NCBI RefSeq assembly: GCF_009741735.1
Contig: NZ_WHOH01000001.1
Coordinates: forward strand, 372,001-436,000
Direction of reading: 5' to 3'
Length of the DNA: 64,000 nucleotides
Source: Lentibacillus sp. JNUCC-1
GTDB lineage: Bacteria; Bacillota; Bacilli; Bacillales; Amphibacillaceae
The notes under the pieces are model-generated. The model ran no database searches. It was not told the origin of the DNA and saw only the letters and a list, made by a program, of their open reading frames with translations. Positions within the stretch are counted from its first letter, which is position 1. Each line of letters opens with the position of its first letter. A program made the position numbers and the translations under genes. Below are positions 37,500 to 45,760 of this stretch, piece after piece.

Positions 37500-38054
37500 T
37501 TAGGGGTTTTCTATAAATATTGTTAATACTTTTGCTCCGATGTTATCCACTGGGACAAATAAATGAGGTTTACTGCCTTTAAAATAGGCTGTATCTCCTT
37601 GGCTCATTTCATATGTATCGTCGTCATAAAATAATTCGATCGTCCCCTGCAAAATATAAATAAACTCATCTTCGGTATGTGTGTAAGGATCATGGCGCAC
37701 GTTCTGGTCTTTCGGTGTAACATGTACAATCGTTGGTTCTACAGAAGAAAAACGTGATTTAGCCAACAATTCATAGGAGTAACCCATATGCTCATCACCG
37801 ATTACATGCTGTCGTTTGGATTGTTCCAATAAAACAAGATCTGTTTCAGGCTGATCATCAAGTACCCAGGATAAGGGGATTTCCAGTGCCTCAGAAATCT
37901 TGGATAAAGTAGCGACAGCTGAGGCTGTTTGTCCATTCTCTATTTTCGATAATAAGCTTTTGGAAATGCCGCATTGGTCGGCGATTTGCTGCTGTGTTTG
38001 TTTACTGCGTTGTCGTGCTTGTTTTATTTTTGTTCCGATGTGTTGTAGATTGAT
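37500..38054 (-). CDS. XRE-family helix-turn-helix regulator with cupin domain, non-canonical start
   Basis: Open reading runs from about 38054 and gives 184 residues: an HTH_3 domain (IGTKIKQARQRSKQTQQQIA, CGISKSLLSKIENGQ) and a cupin_2 domain (HTEDEFIYILQGTIELFYDD, QGDTAYFKGSKPHLF). No ATG, GTG or TTG is in frame before the HTH. AAGGGGG lies 7 bases ahead of an ATC codon at 38054, where an ATG is expected. The TTG at 37829 would give only the cupin part. Such regulators control small-molecule metabolism, often polyamine or amino-acid genes. The target is unknown. Confidence 0.82.
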   Translation of the reverse strand: MNLQHIGTKIKQARQRSKQTQQQIADQCGISKSLLSKIENGQTASAVATLSKISEALEIPLSWVLDDQPETDLVLLEQSKRQHVIGDEHMGYSYELLAKSRFSSVEPTIVHVTPKDQNVRHDPYTHTEDEFIYILQGTIELFYDDDTYEMSQGDTAYFKGSKPHLFVPVDNIGAKVLTIFIENP

Positions 38055-38266
38055 GGTGATTCCCCCTTCCCAACCCTTTATCTCGAATAGAATTATAATC
38101 TATATCATAGAGGAGTGAGCAACATGCGTCAATTTAAACTACAAGCCAGCCTATTGAGTACGGTCATTCCGTCACATCAACAGACTGGCTCATATTCTCC
38201 AGGCTCGCTGGTATAGCCGGCCCCAGCAAATCAGCTGTCTCTCTTACCCGCATCTATCATCCCCTG
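38055..38266. other. Gap between XRE-cupin gene and HMG-CoA lyase
   Basis: It holds a 30-residue plus-strand frame (38124-38216) with a GAGGAG site 8 bases ahead of ATG but no recognised family; I do not call it a gene. AT-rich stretches near 38090 could contain the minus-strand promoter. Confidence 0.35.
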
Positions 38267-39172
38267 TTACTCCTGAGCGAGGGCAGAAGCGAGCGATTTA
38301 CTGGGTAATGTCTTTCCCAATTTATTCTGCATCATAAGCGCTGCTTCCTGCATGCTTCGTTCATCTATACCCGTTTTAATACCCATCCCGTGTAAAAGAT
38401 ACAAAACATCATTCGTTGCTACATTTCCAGCAGCTCCGGGAGCAAATGGACATCCGCCCAGACCACCAACTGAGCTGTCAAAACGTGTAATACCATATCT
38501 TAATGATGCCATGATATTCGCTATTGCCATCCCACGTGTATCATGAAAATGCATAATAATTCTGTCCTTCGAATACCGCTGCATGACAGTGTCCAATAGG
38601 GTTTCGACCTCTGATGGCACAGCGGTTCCGATCGTGTCCCCAAGAGATAAATCATCTACACCTGCTTCGAGCAGCTCGTCACAGACTCTTATGACTGCAT
38701 CAGGTTTAATTTTTCCTTCATATGGACAATCAAAGACAGTAGAGACATAGCCAGTAACGTGCTTCCCGGCTGACTTAGCTTCCTTGATCACCTCACCCAG
38801 AACAGGAAAAGTTTGGCTAATGGTTTTATTAATATTTTTTTTGTTATGAGTTTCACTGGCAGACATAAAAACAGATGCCCCATCAATTCCTGTTTCAAGT
38901 GCCAATTCAAGACCTTTCATATTTGGAACAAGCGCTGAGTATCTCACACCTTCCCGCCGTTTAATTTGACGCCCTACATCATGCGCATCTGATAATTGCG
39001 GCACCCATTTTGGATGAACAAAAGATGAGTATTCTATTTCTTTAACGCCGGAGTCAGATAGCATATCAATCCATGCCACTTTATCTGCCGTGGACACCTG
39101 CTTTTTTTCATTTTGCAGGCCATCTCTTGGTCCGACTTCCTTTACTTGAACAAATTCAGGCAAACGTCCCAC
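38267..39172 (-). CDS. mvaB: Hydroxymethylglutaryl-CoA lyase
   Basis: A 301-residue TIM-barrel enzyme. VKEVGPRDGLQNE, the metal-ligand string MHFHDTRGMA, and the catalytic-loop Cys in GGLGGCPFAPGAAGNVATND are all present. It cleaves HMG-CoA to acetoacetate and acetyl-CoA, the last step of leucine breakdown (B. subtilis YngG). The GTG at 39172 has GGAGGGG close ahead and gives the usual family length; a longer frame to 39274 adds a non-homologous tail. In other bacilli it sits in a leucine/isovalerate operon, but here it stands alone. Confidence 0.9.
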   Translation of the reverse strand: MGRLPEFVQVKEVGPRDGLQNEKKQVSTADKVAWIDMLSDSGVKEIEYSSFVHPKWVPQLSDAHDVGRQIKRREGVRYSALVPNMKGLELALETGIDGASVFMSASETHNKKNINKTISQTFPVLGEVIKEAKSAGKHVTGYVSTVFDCPYEGKIKPDAVIRVCDELLEAGVDDLSLGDTIGTAVPSEVETLLDTVMQRYSKDRIIMHFHDTRGMAIANIMASLRYGITRFDSSVGGLGGCPFAPGAAGNVATNDVLYLLHGMGIKTGIDERSMQEAALMMQNKLGKTLPSKSLASALAQE

Positions 39173-39399
39173 AAAACCCCTCCTCACTTTTTTGAATTCG
39201 CTTACAAAATAGCTGCTCCCACCCCTAAGCTTTGCTAAAAAAGATATATTGCTACTTGTATTTATATTCATCACTGTTTACTTTTATTCAACCTTGTTGA
39301 ATTCACTATAGCTGAACACAAACCCATTTGTCAAATCAGACATTTCCGTTTATTTATATGAACAAAATAATCGGATGTCTACTCACCCGATTTTTTGCT

Positions 39400-41043
39400 T
39401 CACATATCAATTAACATCTTTTTCTGTCGGAATACCATTTTCCAACTTACGATTGTAGCAATTAGTAAAATGGCTATATAAATATACACACCATAATCAA
39501 TTTTCGATGACAGCCAGTGGAAAACGAAAAATATCCCCGTAAAAAACATCATCAAAAAGAACTTCATAGTGCTCCCGGCCTGTTGTGCTGTTTCAAATGG
39601 CCTTGAAAATGGAAAAACATCATTATTCGTCAGCTTATAAGAAATCAGCGTCTGCAAGATAATAGCGATAGCAACGGCGATTAAGTCTGGTATGATCCGA
39701 CCGGAGAAAATCCATACAAAAGCAATTGCAACTACGAAATAAACTGGAAAATATAATAAAATAAGAAACGCCTTTAGAGTCGCACTGTAGAACATTGATT
39801 TATTTTTAATTGGACTTGCGAAAAATATCCAACTTCCTTTATATCTGCTGGAGTGTCTTAGCATGTATACAACCGGCCCAATGACAATCGCAGTAAAATA
39901 AATATTAAAATGCATGTTACTCTCTCGAAGCGCATCAAAAGACTCCATACTTACAAAATTCATCAGAAAAATGAATGGAAAGACGAGCGCCATGCCAAGT
40001 GATGGGTATACCCGCAATTTGAAATCACGTTCCCGCTTAATCATTGAGGCTGAAAAACGGAAAAACGACTGCTCTTCCCTTGAGCGACAAAGCATCCGTG
40101 CCCATAAATCTGATAAATTCCAGCGTGATCCTTTGCTGGTGGAGGAACTTGACATCAGTTTTTGCAAATTCCTTTCAAACGAAGGTACAAGACGGTAATA
40201 TAACATGAACGCACTAATCGGTACGACAATCGCTAATACAGTCATTAAACCAGCTGCGCCTGATTGGTTACTCTGGAAAAACAGATCAAATGGCCCGGCA
40301 AACCAAATTGGCGGAAGTACCACATGCCACCATTCGAACGTATAGACAAAATTCATATCGGTGAATTCAAACATGCGGATCACAATCTGATACCCTATTA
40401 CAATGCTGACGGACAACAAGATTTGTACATAATTGATAATGTCCCGCAATTTCTCTGCTGTAAAAAACTGCAGTATATAGATATAGATCAAAGCTGTTAA
40501 AGCCACCACAAACAAAACGAGTAAAACGATTTCTGCGATCAATAAAAGGAAAAACAATATCCCTTTAGCAAAAATCGCTACGATTAATGGTATAAATAAA
40601 AATGCACCAGTCAATTGGCTGATATATATAACGACGTGAACGAATTTAGCAGCATTAACCGTCCGCTCATCCACAGGCTTTGTATTGAGCAATGTTTTAT
40701 CACGAACATCCAAAAGCACTGAGGAGAAATCAGAAATCAGTGATGTCATTAAAATAAACATTGACACACCGAAAAAAAGGCTCATTTCAAAATAGTAATC
40801 CCCTAAAAACAAAAAAGGCACCAATATCAAGCCATAAAGCACATATATTCCAAGTGATTTGAGTAATTGATTATCCTTTTCCTTTTTCTCTGTCATGTTC
40901 GCTTGAAACATTGTTGGAACACGGCGTTGATCCATCGTCAATTTAACTTGGAGAATTTTGCGCATCGTTGGATAATCAATTTTCAGAGCCTTAAAGATCC
41001 CACTGATTAAATCGAGCAGCTGAAGTATTTTAAAGTTCTGCAT
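39400..41043 (-). CDS. ABC-2 type transporter permease
   Basis: A 547-residue membrane protein with about twelve to fourteen hydrophobic segments in two halves, split by a basic loop (about 300-345, KGSRWNLSDLWARMLCRSRE). It overlaps the ATPase gene by 14 bases, so the two form an exporter. The ATG at 41043 was chosen over the one at 41052 because GGACGGTG is better placed. The substrate is unknown; related bacillal transporters export lipids, peptides or drugs. Confidence 0.83.
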   Translation of the reverse strand: MQNFKILQLLDLISGIFKALKIDYPTMRKILQVKLTMDQRRVPTMFQANMTEKKEKDNQLLKSLGIYVLYGLILVPFLFLGDYYFEMSLFFGVSMFILMTSLISDFSSVLLDVRDKTLLNTKPVDERTVNAAKFVHVVIYISQLTGAFLFIPLIVAIFAKGILFFLLLIAEIVLLVLFVVALTALIYIYILQFFTAEKLRDIINYVQILLSVSIVIGYQIVIRMFEFTDMNFVYTFEWWHVVLPPIWFAGPFDLFFQSNQSGAAGLMTVLAIVVPISAFMLYYRLVPSFERNLQKLMSSSSTSKGSRWNLSDLWARMLCRSREEQSFFRFSASMIKRERDFKLRVYPSLGMALVFPFIFLMNFVSMESFDALRESNMHFNIYFTAIVIGPVVYMLRHSSRYKGSWIFFASPIKNKSMFYSATLKAFLILLYFPVYFVVAIAFVWIFSGRIIPDLIAVAIAIILQTLISYKLTNNDVFPFSRPFETAQQAGSTMKFFLMMFFTGIFFVFHWLSSKIDYGVYIYIAILLIATIVSWKMVFRQKKMLIDM

Positions 41044-41830
41044 CGGCAGCACCGTCCATGATAATATCCACGAATTTACGGGCAGTTTCTTTATGTTCGT
41101 TAAACCCTGTCAATTCATTAAATACAGCTTCCAGTGAGCCTGCCTTGCTCTGTTCCCTTAACTCTTCAAATGAGCCATCTGCCTTGATCTGCCCATCAAC
41201 AATCAATACGATGCGATTACTGATCTTCTCAACGACATCCATAATATGAGAGGAATAAAAAATCGTTTTCCCCTTGGCTGCCAACTGCTCGAGTACATCT
41301 TTAACAACCATGACACTGTTAGCATCCAAGCCGTTCAAGGGCTCATCAAGGAAAATCAAATCCGGGTCATGAAGTAAGCTCGAAATCAACAGCACTTTTT
41401 GTCGCATCCCTTTTGAAAAAGAAGATAAACGCGTGTCACATACATCGAGCATGTCAAATTCATTTAGCAGTTGACGGGCCTTAGTTTCAGCATTTTCTCG
41501 AGCTAAACCATACAATTCTCCAGAGAACACCAGATACTCACAAGCGGTGAGGTTGTCGTAAAGATCCGCGTTCTCAGGCACATAGCCGATTTTACGTTTG
41601 TATGTATGATCACTCTTGGCAATATCTTGGCCGAGTATTTCAACATGGCCTTTATAACCGTCCAAAAGACCAAGCATGATCTTCAGCGTTGTACTCTTTC
41701 CCGCACCATTGGGGCCAATATAGCCTATTATTTGTCCCCTGTACACGTCCAGGTTAATGCCTTTTAACACTGTTTTTCCAGGAAATGTCATCGTTAAGTC
41801 TTCAAGTGACAATACTTTCTCATCAACCAT
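41030..41830 (-). CDS. ABC transporter ATP-binding protein
   Basis: A 266-residue ATPase. Walker A GPNGAGKST, Q-loop in YVPENADLYDNLT, signature FSKGMRQKV (a variant of LSGGQ), Walker B LIFLDEPLNGLDA and the switch His in FYSSHIMD are present. This is the ABC-2 exporter type. It pairs with the overlapping permease gene. The ATG at 41830 follows AGGGGG; the frame upstream to 41947 runs into the yheA terminator and is not used. Confidence 0.9.
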   Translation of the reverse strand: MVDEKVLSLEDLTMTFPGKTVLKGINLDVYRGQIIGYIGPNGAGKSTTLKIMLGLLDGYKGHVEILGQDIAKSDHTYKRKIGYVPENADLYDNLTACEYLVFSGELYGLARENAETKARQLLNEFDMLDVCDTRLSSFSKGMRQKVLLISSLLHDPDLIFLDEPLNGLDANSVMVVKDVLEQLAAKGKTIFYSSHIMDVVEKISNRIVLIVDGQIKADGSFEELREQSKAGSLEAVFNELTGFNEHKETARKFVDIIMDGAADAEL

Positions 41831-41904
41831 CCTTATCCCCCTATTTTCTATAGTCTCCTTCTTCTTTACGTGTATATAACGATAAAAGTTTCTACTCCAT
41901 ATAG

Positions 41905-41937
41905 AAAACACCCGCAAGAAGTAATTTTCTGCGGGTG
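41905..41937 (-). terminator. Terminator of the YheA-like gene
   Basis: CACCCGCA / TGCGGGTG stem, 13-base loop, short T-run on the minus strand. Confidence 0.75.
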
Positions 41938-41953
41938 CTTTTTTCATAAATGA

Positions 41954-42316
41954 TTAGTTGTTTTCATTTTCAGCTTGTGTTCCGTAAAGGTCTTCCAGGG
42001 GCTTAGTAATGATCTGGCTGATTTCGTTAACAACCTGATTCATTTGTTCTTCCTTTTCCATCAGTGCTGAAATGCCTTCATGCTGTTGAACACGCTCAAC
42101 CACTTGTTTGGCGTTTTGCACTTCTTCTTCTGTTATATCTTCGCCCATCATTTGTTTTTCCTGAAGTGTCATTTGCGTGTTGCGAAACTCATGAAACATG
42201 TTGCGCGCGATATCATCTTGCATAACAACTTCAAAGGCAGACTGAAGCGCCTGAAATTCCTCGCTGTCTCTGATGGCTTGTTCAAGATCGTGCGCACGTT
42301 CTGTAATATTAGCCAT
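41954..42316 (-). CDS. yheA: YlbF/YmcA/YheA family protein
   Basis: A 120-residue, all-helical acidic protein (MANITERAHDLEQAIRDSEE, then FHEFRNTQMTLQEKQMMGED). It belongs to DUF964, which includes B. subtilis YlbF and YmcA, partners of RNase Y, and YheA. By length and sequence it is closest to YheA, whose job is unknown. It lacks the Cys ligands used by YlbF and YmcA for their Fe-S clusters. GGAGG precedes the ATG at 42316; the longer frame has no site. Confidence 0.83.
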   Translation of the reverse strand: MANITERAHDLEQAIRDSEEFQALQSAFEVVMQDDIARNMFHEFRNTQMTLQEKQMMGEDITEEEVQNAKQVVERVQQHEGISALMEKEEQMNQVVNEISQIITKPLEDLYGTQAENENN

Positions 42317-42436
42317 AATGCATCCTCCTTCGTTCTTTTGTTTGGCAGGTGAAAGTATCCGTCCAAATGTTTTCAAAACATGAAAATTCGTTTATACCGG
42401 CCGAAATACGAACACTAAACATACTATAACAAAGGC

Positions 42437-42493
42437 AGGAATTGATGTATACCAATAACATCAATTCCTATTCACAGTTACAACTGGTATACT
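42437..42493 (+). promoter_or_regulatory. Dyad plus extended -10 promoter of the PucR-like gene
   Basis: A perfect 12-bp inverted repeat AGGAATTGATGT (42437-42448) / ACATCAATTCCT (42458-42469) lies just ahead of an extended -10 element TGGTATACT (42485-42493), covering the -35 position. It is 60 bases from the start codon. It looks like an operator, perhaps for the regulator encoded by the next gene. Confidence 0.55.
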
Positions 42494-42528
42494 GACATCA
42501 TAAAACCCGCATAAAGGATCGATTAAAT

Positions 42529-43425
42529 ATGAAAGCAAATTTACAAAAATTGTTTCCTGAACTTGTCGATATCGCTGATCAGCCTGACGTTGCCTACGAA
42601 GCGTATGAGTGGTTTAAAACACCTGCAGAAGAAGTGCTTGGGTTTCCAAAAGCGGCACTGACGGAACGTGATTCCATGTATCTTGCCACATTTATGAAAA
42701 CAGTAAATCCCGTATTGCCGAACATGACAGCAAATGAACGCTTTTGGAATGATCTGGTCCATCGGCGCTCCCGGAAAGAAACAGTCAATAATAATAAGCA
42801 ATCTTATCGATTTGTATATTTTGCTTTTCCTCCAGATCGAATTCATCCGGATGTATTTAAAGAAGCCATACAAGAACTGTTTAATAAGGAAATACCAATG
42901 CTATGGATTACGGATTACTCTGGCGTTTTAATTGAATCTCCCGTCGAAAATGGTGAAGAAGCCATTTCATATGAGCAGATAATTGACATTCTTATGAGTG
43001 ATTTATACATGAAACTCCACTTTTTCGTGGGCCCGATTACAACAGATTATACGACCGCACCAGACCTTTACAACAATATTATTGTCGCAGCAGAAACAGC
43101 TTTTCAATCATCTGATCAAGCTGTGTTGTCATATACGGAAGCTTTGCCTGCTGTTCTGCTGAACCACTTGTCTATGAAAAAACAGCAATTAATTGAACAA
43201 GCTGTCCTCGGTGAGTTTGCGGAAGATCCAGACATGCTTAAGACATTAGGTGCCTTTGTGAGCTGCAATATGAATGTTTCGACTACAGCTAAAAAGCTTT
43301 ATATGCACCGTAACAGTCTACAATATCGATTGGACAAGTTTATAGAAAAAACAGGGATTGACATTCGGCAGTTCCCTGAGGCCGTCAGTGTCCACTTGGC
43401 TCTATTGGCTAATAAAATACACTAA
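42529..43425 (+). CDS. PucR-type C-terminal helix-turn-helix regulator (YxkF-like)
   Basis: A 298-residue protein. The C-terminal region MNVSTTAKKLYMHRNSLQYR (about 250-270) is the PucR/CdaR-type HTH. The N-terminal part is a sensor-like region of unknown fold. B. subtilis YxkF, of similar kind, is encoded next to msmX, and here the MsmX-like gene follows 114 bases later, so YxkF is the likely orthologue. It may control carbohydrate uptake; direct evidence is lacking. Confidence 0.8.
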   Translation: MKANLQKLFPELVDIADQPDVAYEAYEWFKTPAEEVLGFPKAALTERDSMYLATFMKTVNPVLPNMTANERFWNDLVHRRSRKETVNNNKQSYRFVYFAFPPDRIHPDVFKEAIQELFNKEIPMLWITDYSGVLIESPVENGEEAISYEQIIDILMSDLYMKLHFFVGPITTDYTTAPDLYNNIIVAAETAFQSSDQAVLSYTEALPAVLLNHLSMKKQQLIEQAVLGEFAEDPDMLKTLGAFVSCNMNVSTTAKKLYMHRNSLQYRLDKFIEKTGIDIRQFPEAVSVHLALLANKIH

Positions 43426-43482
43426 AACGAAGACTGGAACACATGCACAAAAAACGCTTACATAGTTCGTGCACATTGTCCA

Positions 43483-43511
43483 TTTACCCCCTCCATTGGC
43501 TGTTGTACAAT
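43483..43511 (+). promoter_or_regulatory. Probable promoter of msmX
   Basis: TTTACC (43483-43488), 17 bases, TACAAT (43506-43511), 28 bases ahead of the start. Confidence 0.45.
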
Positions 43512-43539
43512 AAAATCAGAACAACTTGGAGGGATTACA

Positions 43540-44637
43540 ATGGCTGAACTGAGATTAGATAAAATTAAAAAAGTATTCGACAAAGACGTCGTTGCGGTGA
43601 ATGATTTTGATTTACATATTAAAGACAAGGAGTTCATCGTATTCGTCGGGCCTTCAGGGTGCGGTAAATCAACCACATTGCGTATGGTGGCCGGACTTGA
43701 AGAAATTTCAGAAGGTGAATTGTATATTGATGACAAGAAAATGAACGATGTTGCTCCTAAAGACCGTGATATTGCGATGGTATTCCAGAACTATGCGCTC
43801 TATCCACACATGAACGTTTACGATAACATGGCATTCGGTCTTAAGCTCCGTAAGTTTAAAAAGGATGAAATTAAAGAACGCGTTGATAACGCCGCCAAAA
43901 TACTCGGATTGGAAGGGTATTTGGACAGAAAACCAAAAGCACTTTCTGGTGGTCAGCGCCAGCGTGTTGCACTTGGCCGGGCTATTGTTCGTGACGCCAA
44001 GGTCTTCCTCATGGACGAACCGTTATCAAACCTGGACGCAAAGTTACGTGTGCAAATGCGTGCTGAAATTCAAAAATTGCACCGCCGTCTGCAAACAACA
44101 ACGATCTATGTGACACACGACCAGACAGAAGCAATGACCATGGCCACGCGCCTTGTTGTTATGAAGGATGGTATTATTCAGCAGGTTGGAGCTCCAAAAG
44201 AAGTTTACGACCTCCCTGAGAATGTCTTTGTCGGTGGCTTCATTGGTTCCCCGTCCATGAACTTCCTAACCGGAAAATTGGAAGAAGGATACTTTTTAAT
44301 GGGGGATCTGCGTATTAAAGTACCTGAAGGCAAGATGAAGATGCTGCGTGAACAAAACTTTGTTAATAAAGACGTTATACTTGGAATCCGTCCTGAGGAC
44401 ATTCACGACGAACTGGCATTTATCAATTCATCTCCAGAAACAAAAATCACAGCAGACATTGATGTCGCTGAACTCATGGGTTCCGAATCATTCCTTTATT
44501 CCAAAGTAGACGAACAGGACTTCGTAGCCCGCATTGACTCAAGAACCGACATCGACGGCGGCGACTCAATCGACCTCGCCCTCGACATGAACCGCGTACA
44601 CTTCTTCGATCCCGAAACAGAATTAAGAATCCGATAA
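43540..44637 (+). CDS. msmX: Carbohydrate ABC transporter ATPase (MsmX/UgpC type)
   Basis: A 365-residue ATPase. Walker [11 protein letters not shown]-loop [16 protein letters not shown], signature [14 protein letters not shown], Walker [17 protein letters not shown] and His in [12 protein letters not shown] are all canonical. The C-terminal regulatory TOBE domain begins near residue 245. B. subtilis MsmX serves many sugar importers in common and is encoded away from them, as here: no permease or binding protein lies nearby. AGGGAT precedes the ATG. A strong terminator follows. Confidence 0.93.
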   Translation: MAELRLDKIKKVFDKDVVAVNDFDLHIKDKEFIVFVGPSGCGKSTTLRMVAGLEEISEGELYIDDKKMNDVAPKDRDIAMVFQNYALYPHMNVYDNMAFGLKLRKFKKDEIKERVDNAAKILGLEGYLDRKPKALSGGQRQRVALGRAIVRDAKVFLMDEPLSNLDAKLRVQMRAEIQKLHRRLQTTTIYVTHDQTEAMTMATRLVVMKDGIIQQVGAPKEVYDLPENVFVGGFIGSPSMNFLTGKLEEGYFLMGDLRIKVPEGKMKMLREQNFVNKDVILGIRPEDIHDELAFINSSPETKITADIDVAELMGSESFLYSKVDEQDFVARIDSRTDIDGGDSIDLALDMNRVHFFDPETELRIR

Positions 44638-44642
44638 ACACC

Positions 44643-44672
44643 AAAAAAGAGACGGCCCACCGTCTCTTTTTT
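44643..44672 (+). terminator. Terminator of msmX
   Basis: AAAAAAGAGACGG / CCGTCTCTTTTTT, a 4-base loop and six T. Confidence 0.93.
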
Positions 44673-44719
44673 CATTATAATTATCACACCTTCAAAAAAC
44701 CCGACCTATGACACAATTG

Positions 44720-45356
44720 ACACAAACTACGAACCAGAGAAAACTTGGCTATACTTAAGATGAGAGGGTCGTGATTTCCGCTGCGGGAAGTCGCTTTAAC
44801 TTTATCACAGCTCAAGTGCAACATCTGTTCAAGAAGGACACTTTCACAGTGTCTTCTAGCCGCGGGCACGGCCTCAGCCTCCCCGCTCGCAAAAACCGCT
44901 CGCTGTGGGGTCTTCAGACTCGTGCTGTTCCCGCAGAAGTTGACTTCCCTCCGCTCCAATCACTATATATTAAAGTGGTGTTTGGACGGTTCTGCTCAAA
45001 ATTCAAGTAAGAACGTAAACACTTCTTTAGCAGTTAGTACTAGGTCCACTTATGCATATTAATTTCGATTTATGCGTAACCACGGCTTGCTTATGAGCAT
45101 TTATTTCCGTTTATAAGGGATCCCAGCTCCTATATGCGCATTCACACCTCCAACCATTCTGCTTACGCAAGAGAAAGAAGGTGAGCATTCCACACCTAGC
45201 TCGGGGGAAACACGGAGACTCCTGCGGGATGCAAAGCCTCGATGAGACCCCGGAGGTCGGCAGACCGAGGAGGCTCAGCAGCGCCCGCGGAAAGCGCAGT
45301 GTTTCCCCCGAGCGGCTGCATGGGGCAGTCATAAGTTAGTTCGCAGTTTACTTAAA
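44720..45356 (-). repeat. Bipartite hairpin repeat, copy E (long form, 637 bp, inverted)
   Basis: Inverted like copy C. Ends: ACACAAACTACGAACC (44720-44735) and TTAGTTCGCAGTTTACTT (45336-45353). Module 2 holds the AGAAGACACTGTGAAAGTG insert but not the loop insert. The long spacer (about 250 bases) is homologous to that of copy B. Module 1 closes with GCTCGGGGGAAACAC / GTGTTTCCCCCGAGC, where one A-T pair of the other copies is replaced by a G-C pair. It lies between the convergent msmX and SASP genes. Confidence 0.93.
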
Positions 45357-45380
45357 TTGTGATGGAGTTTATTCCATTTG

Positions 45381-45408
45381 AAAAAGGAGGGCGTTTTGCC
45401 CTCCTTTT
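45381..45408. terminator. Terminator of the SASP gene
   Basis: AAAAAGGAGGGC / GCCCTCCTTTT around GTTTT, with A/T runs on both sides. Confidence 0.85.
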
Positions 45409-45440
45409 ATAGCCATTCGCTATTCAGTTACATAACTCAA

Positions 45441-45638
45441 TTAATATTGTCCACCCATTTGCTGCTGTGCAGTTTGAACAAGACGCTTAGTGATTTCACC
45501 ACCGACTGAACCGTTTGCACGGGAAGTCGTGTCAGGACCAAGGCTTACACCGAACTCCTGGGCAATTTCTGTTTTCATTTGGTCAAGAGCCTGCTGTGCA
45601 CCAGGTACGACCAACTGGTTTGAATTATTGTTTGCCAT
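45441..45638 (-). CDS. sspA: Alpha/beta-type small acid-soluble spore protein
   Basis: A 65-residue protein with the two family signatures, [20 protein letters not shown] (GPR cleavage region, EFG) and [20 protein letters not shown]. These proteins coat and protect DNA in the dormant spore and are made in the forespore under sigma-G. A very strong AGGAGGTGAT lies before the ATG. It proves a sporulating lineage. Which of several paralogues it represents cannot be told, so the symbol is generic. Confidence 0.95.
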   Translation of the reverse strand: MANNNSNQLVVPGAQQALDQMKTEIAQEFGVSLGPDTTSRANGSVGGEITKRLVQTAQQQMGGQY

Positions 45639-45760
45639 GTCTTATCACCTCCTGTAACCATATTGTCTGCAGAACCCAAAAACTTATCACATATATTAAC
45701 TGGTAAATAGTGTGTAAGTTGACAATCGGTCCCTAGACTAAAGAGGTGACGTGCATGGCA

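Noticed and set aside
38124..38216. 30-residue frame with a good ribosome binding site
   Set aside because: No recognised family, no hydrophobic segment and no neighbour relation; kept only as part of the gap description.
44684..45332. Frames in repeat copy E (both strands)
   Set aside because: Same reason: shadows of the repeat, not genes.
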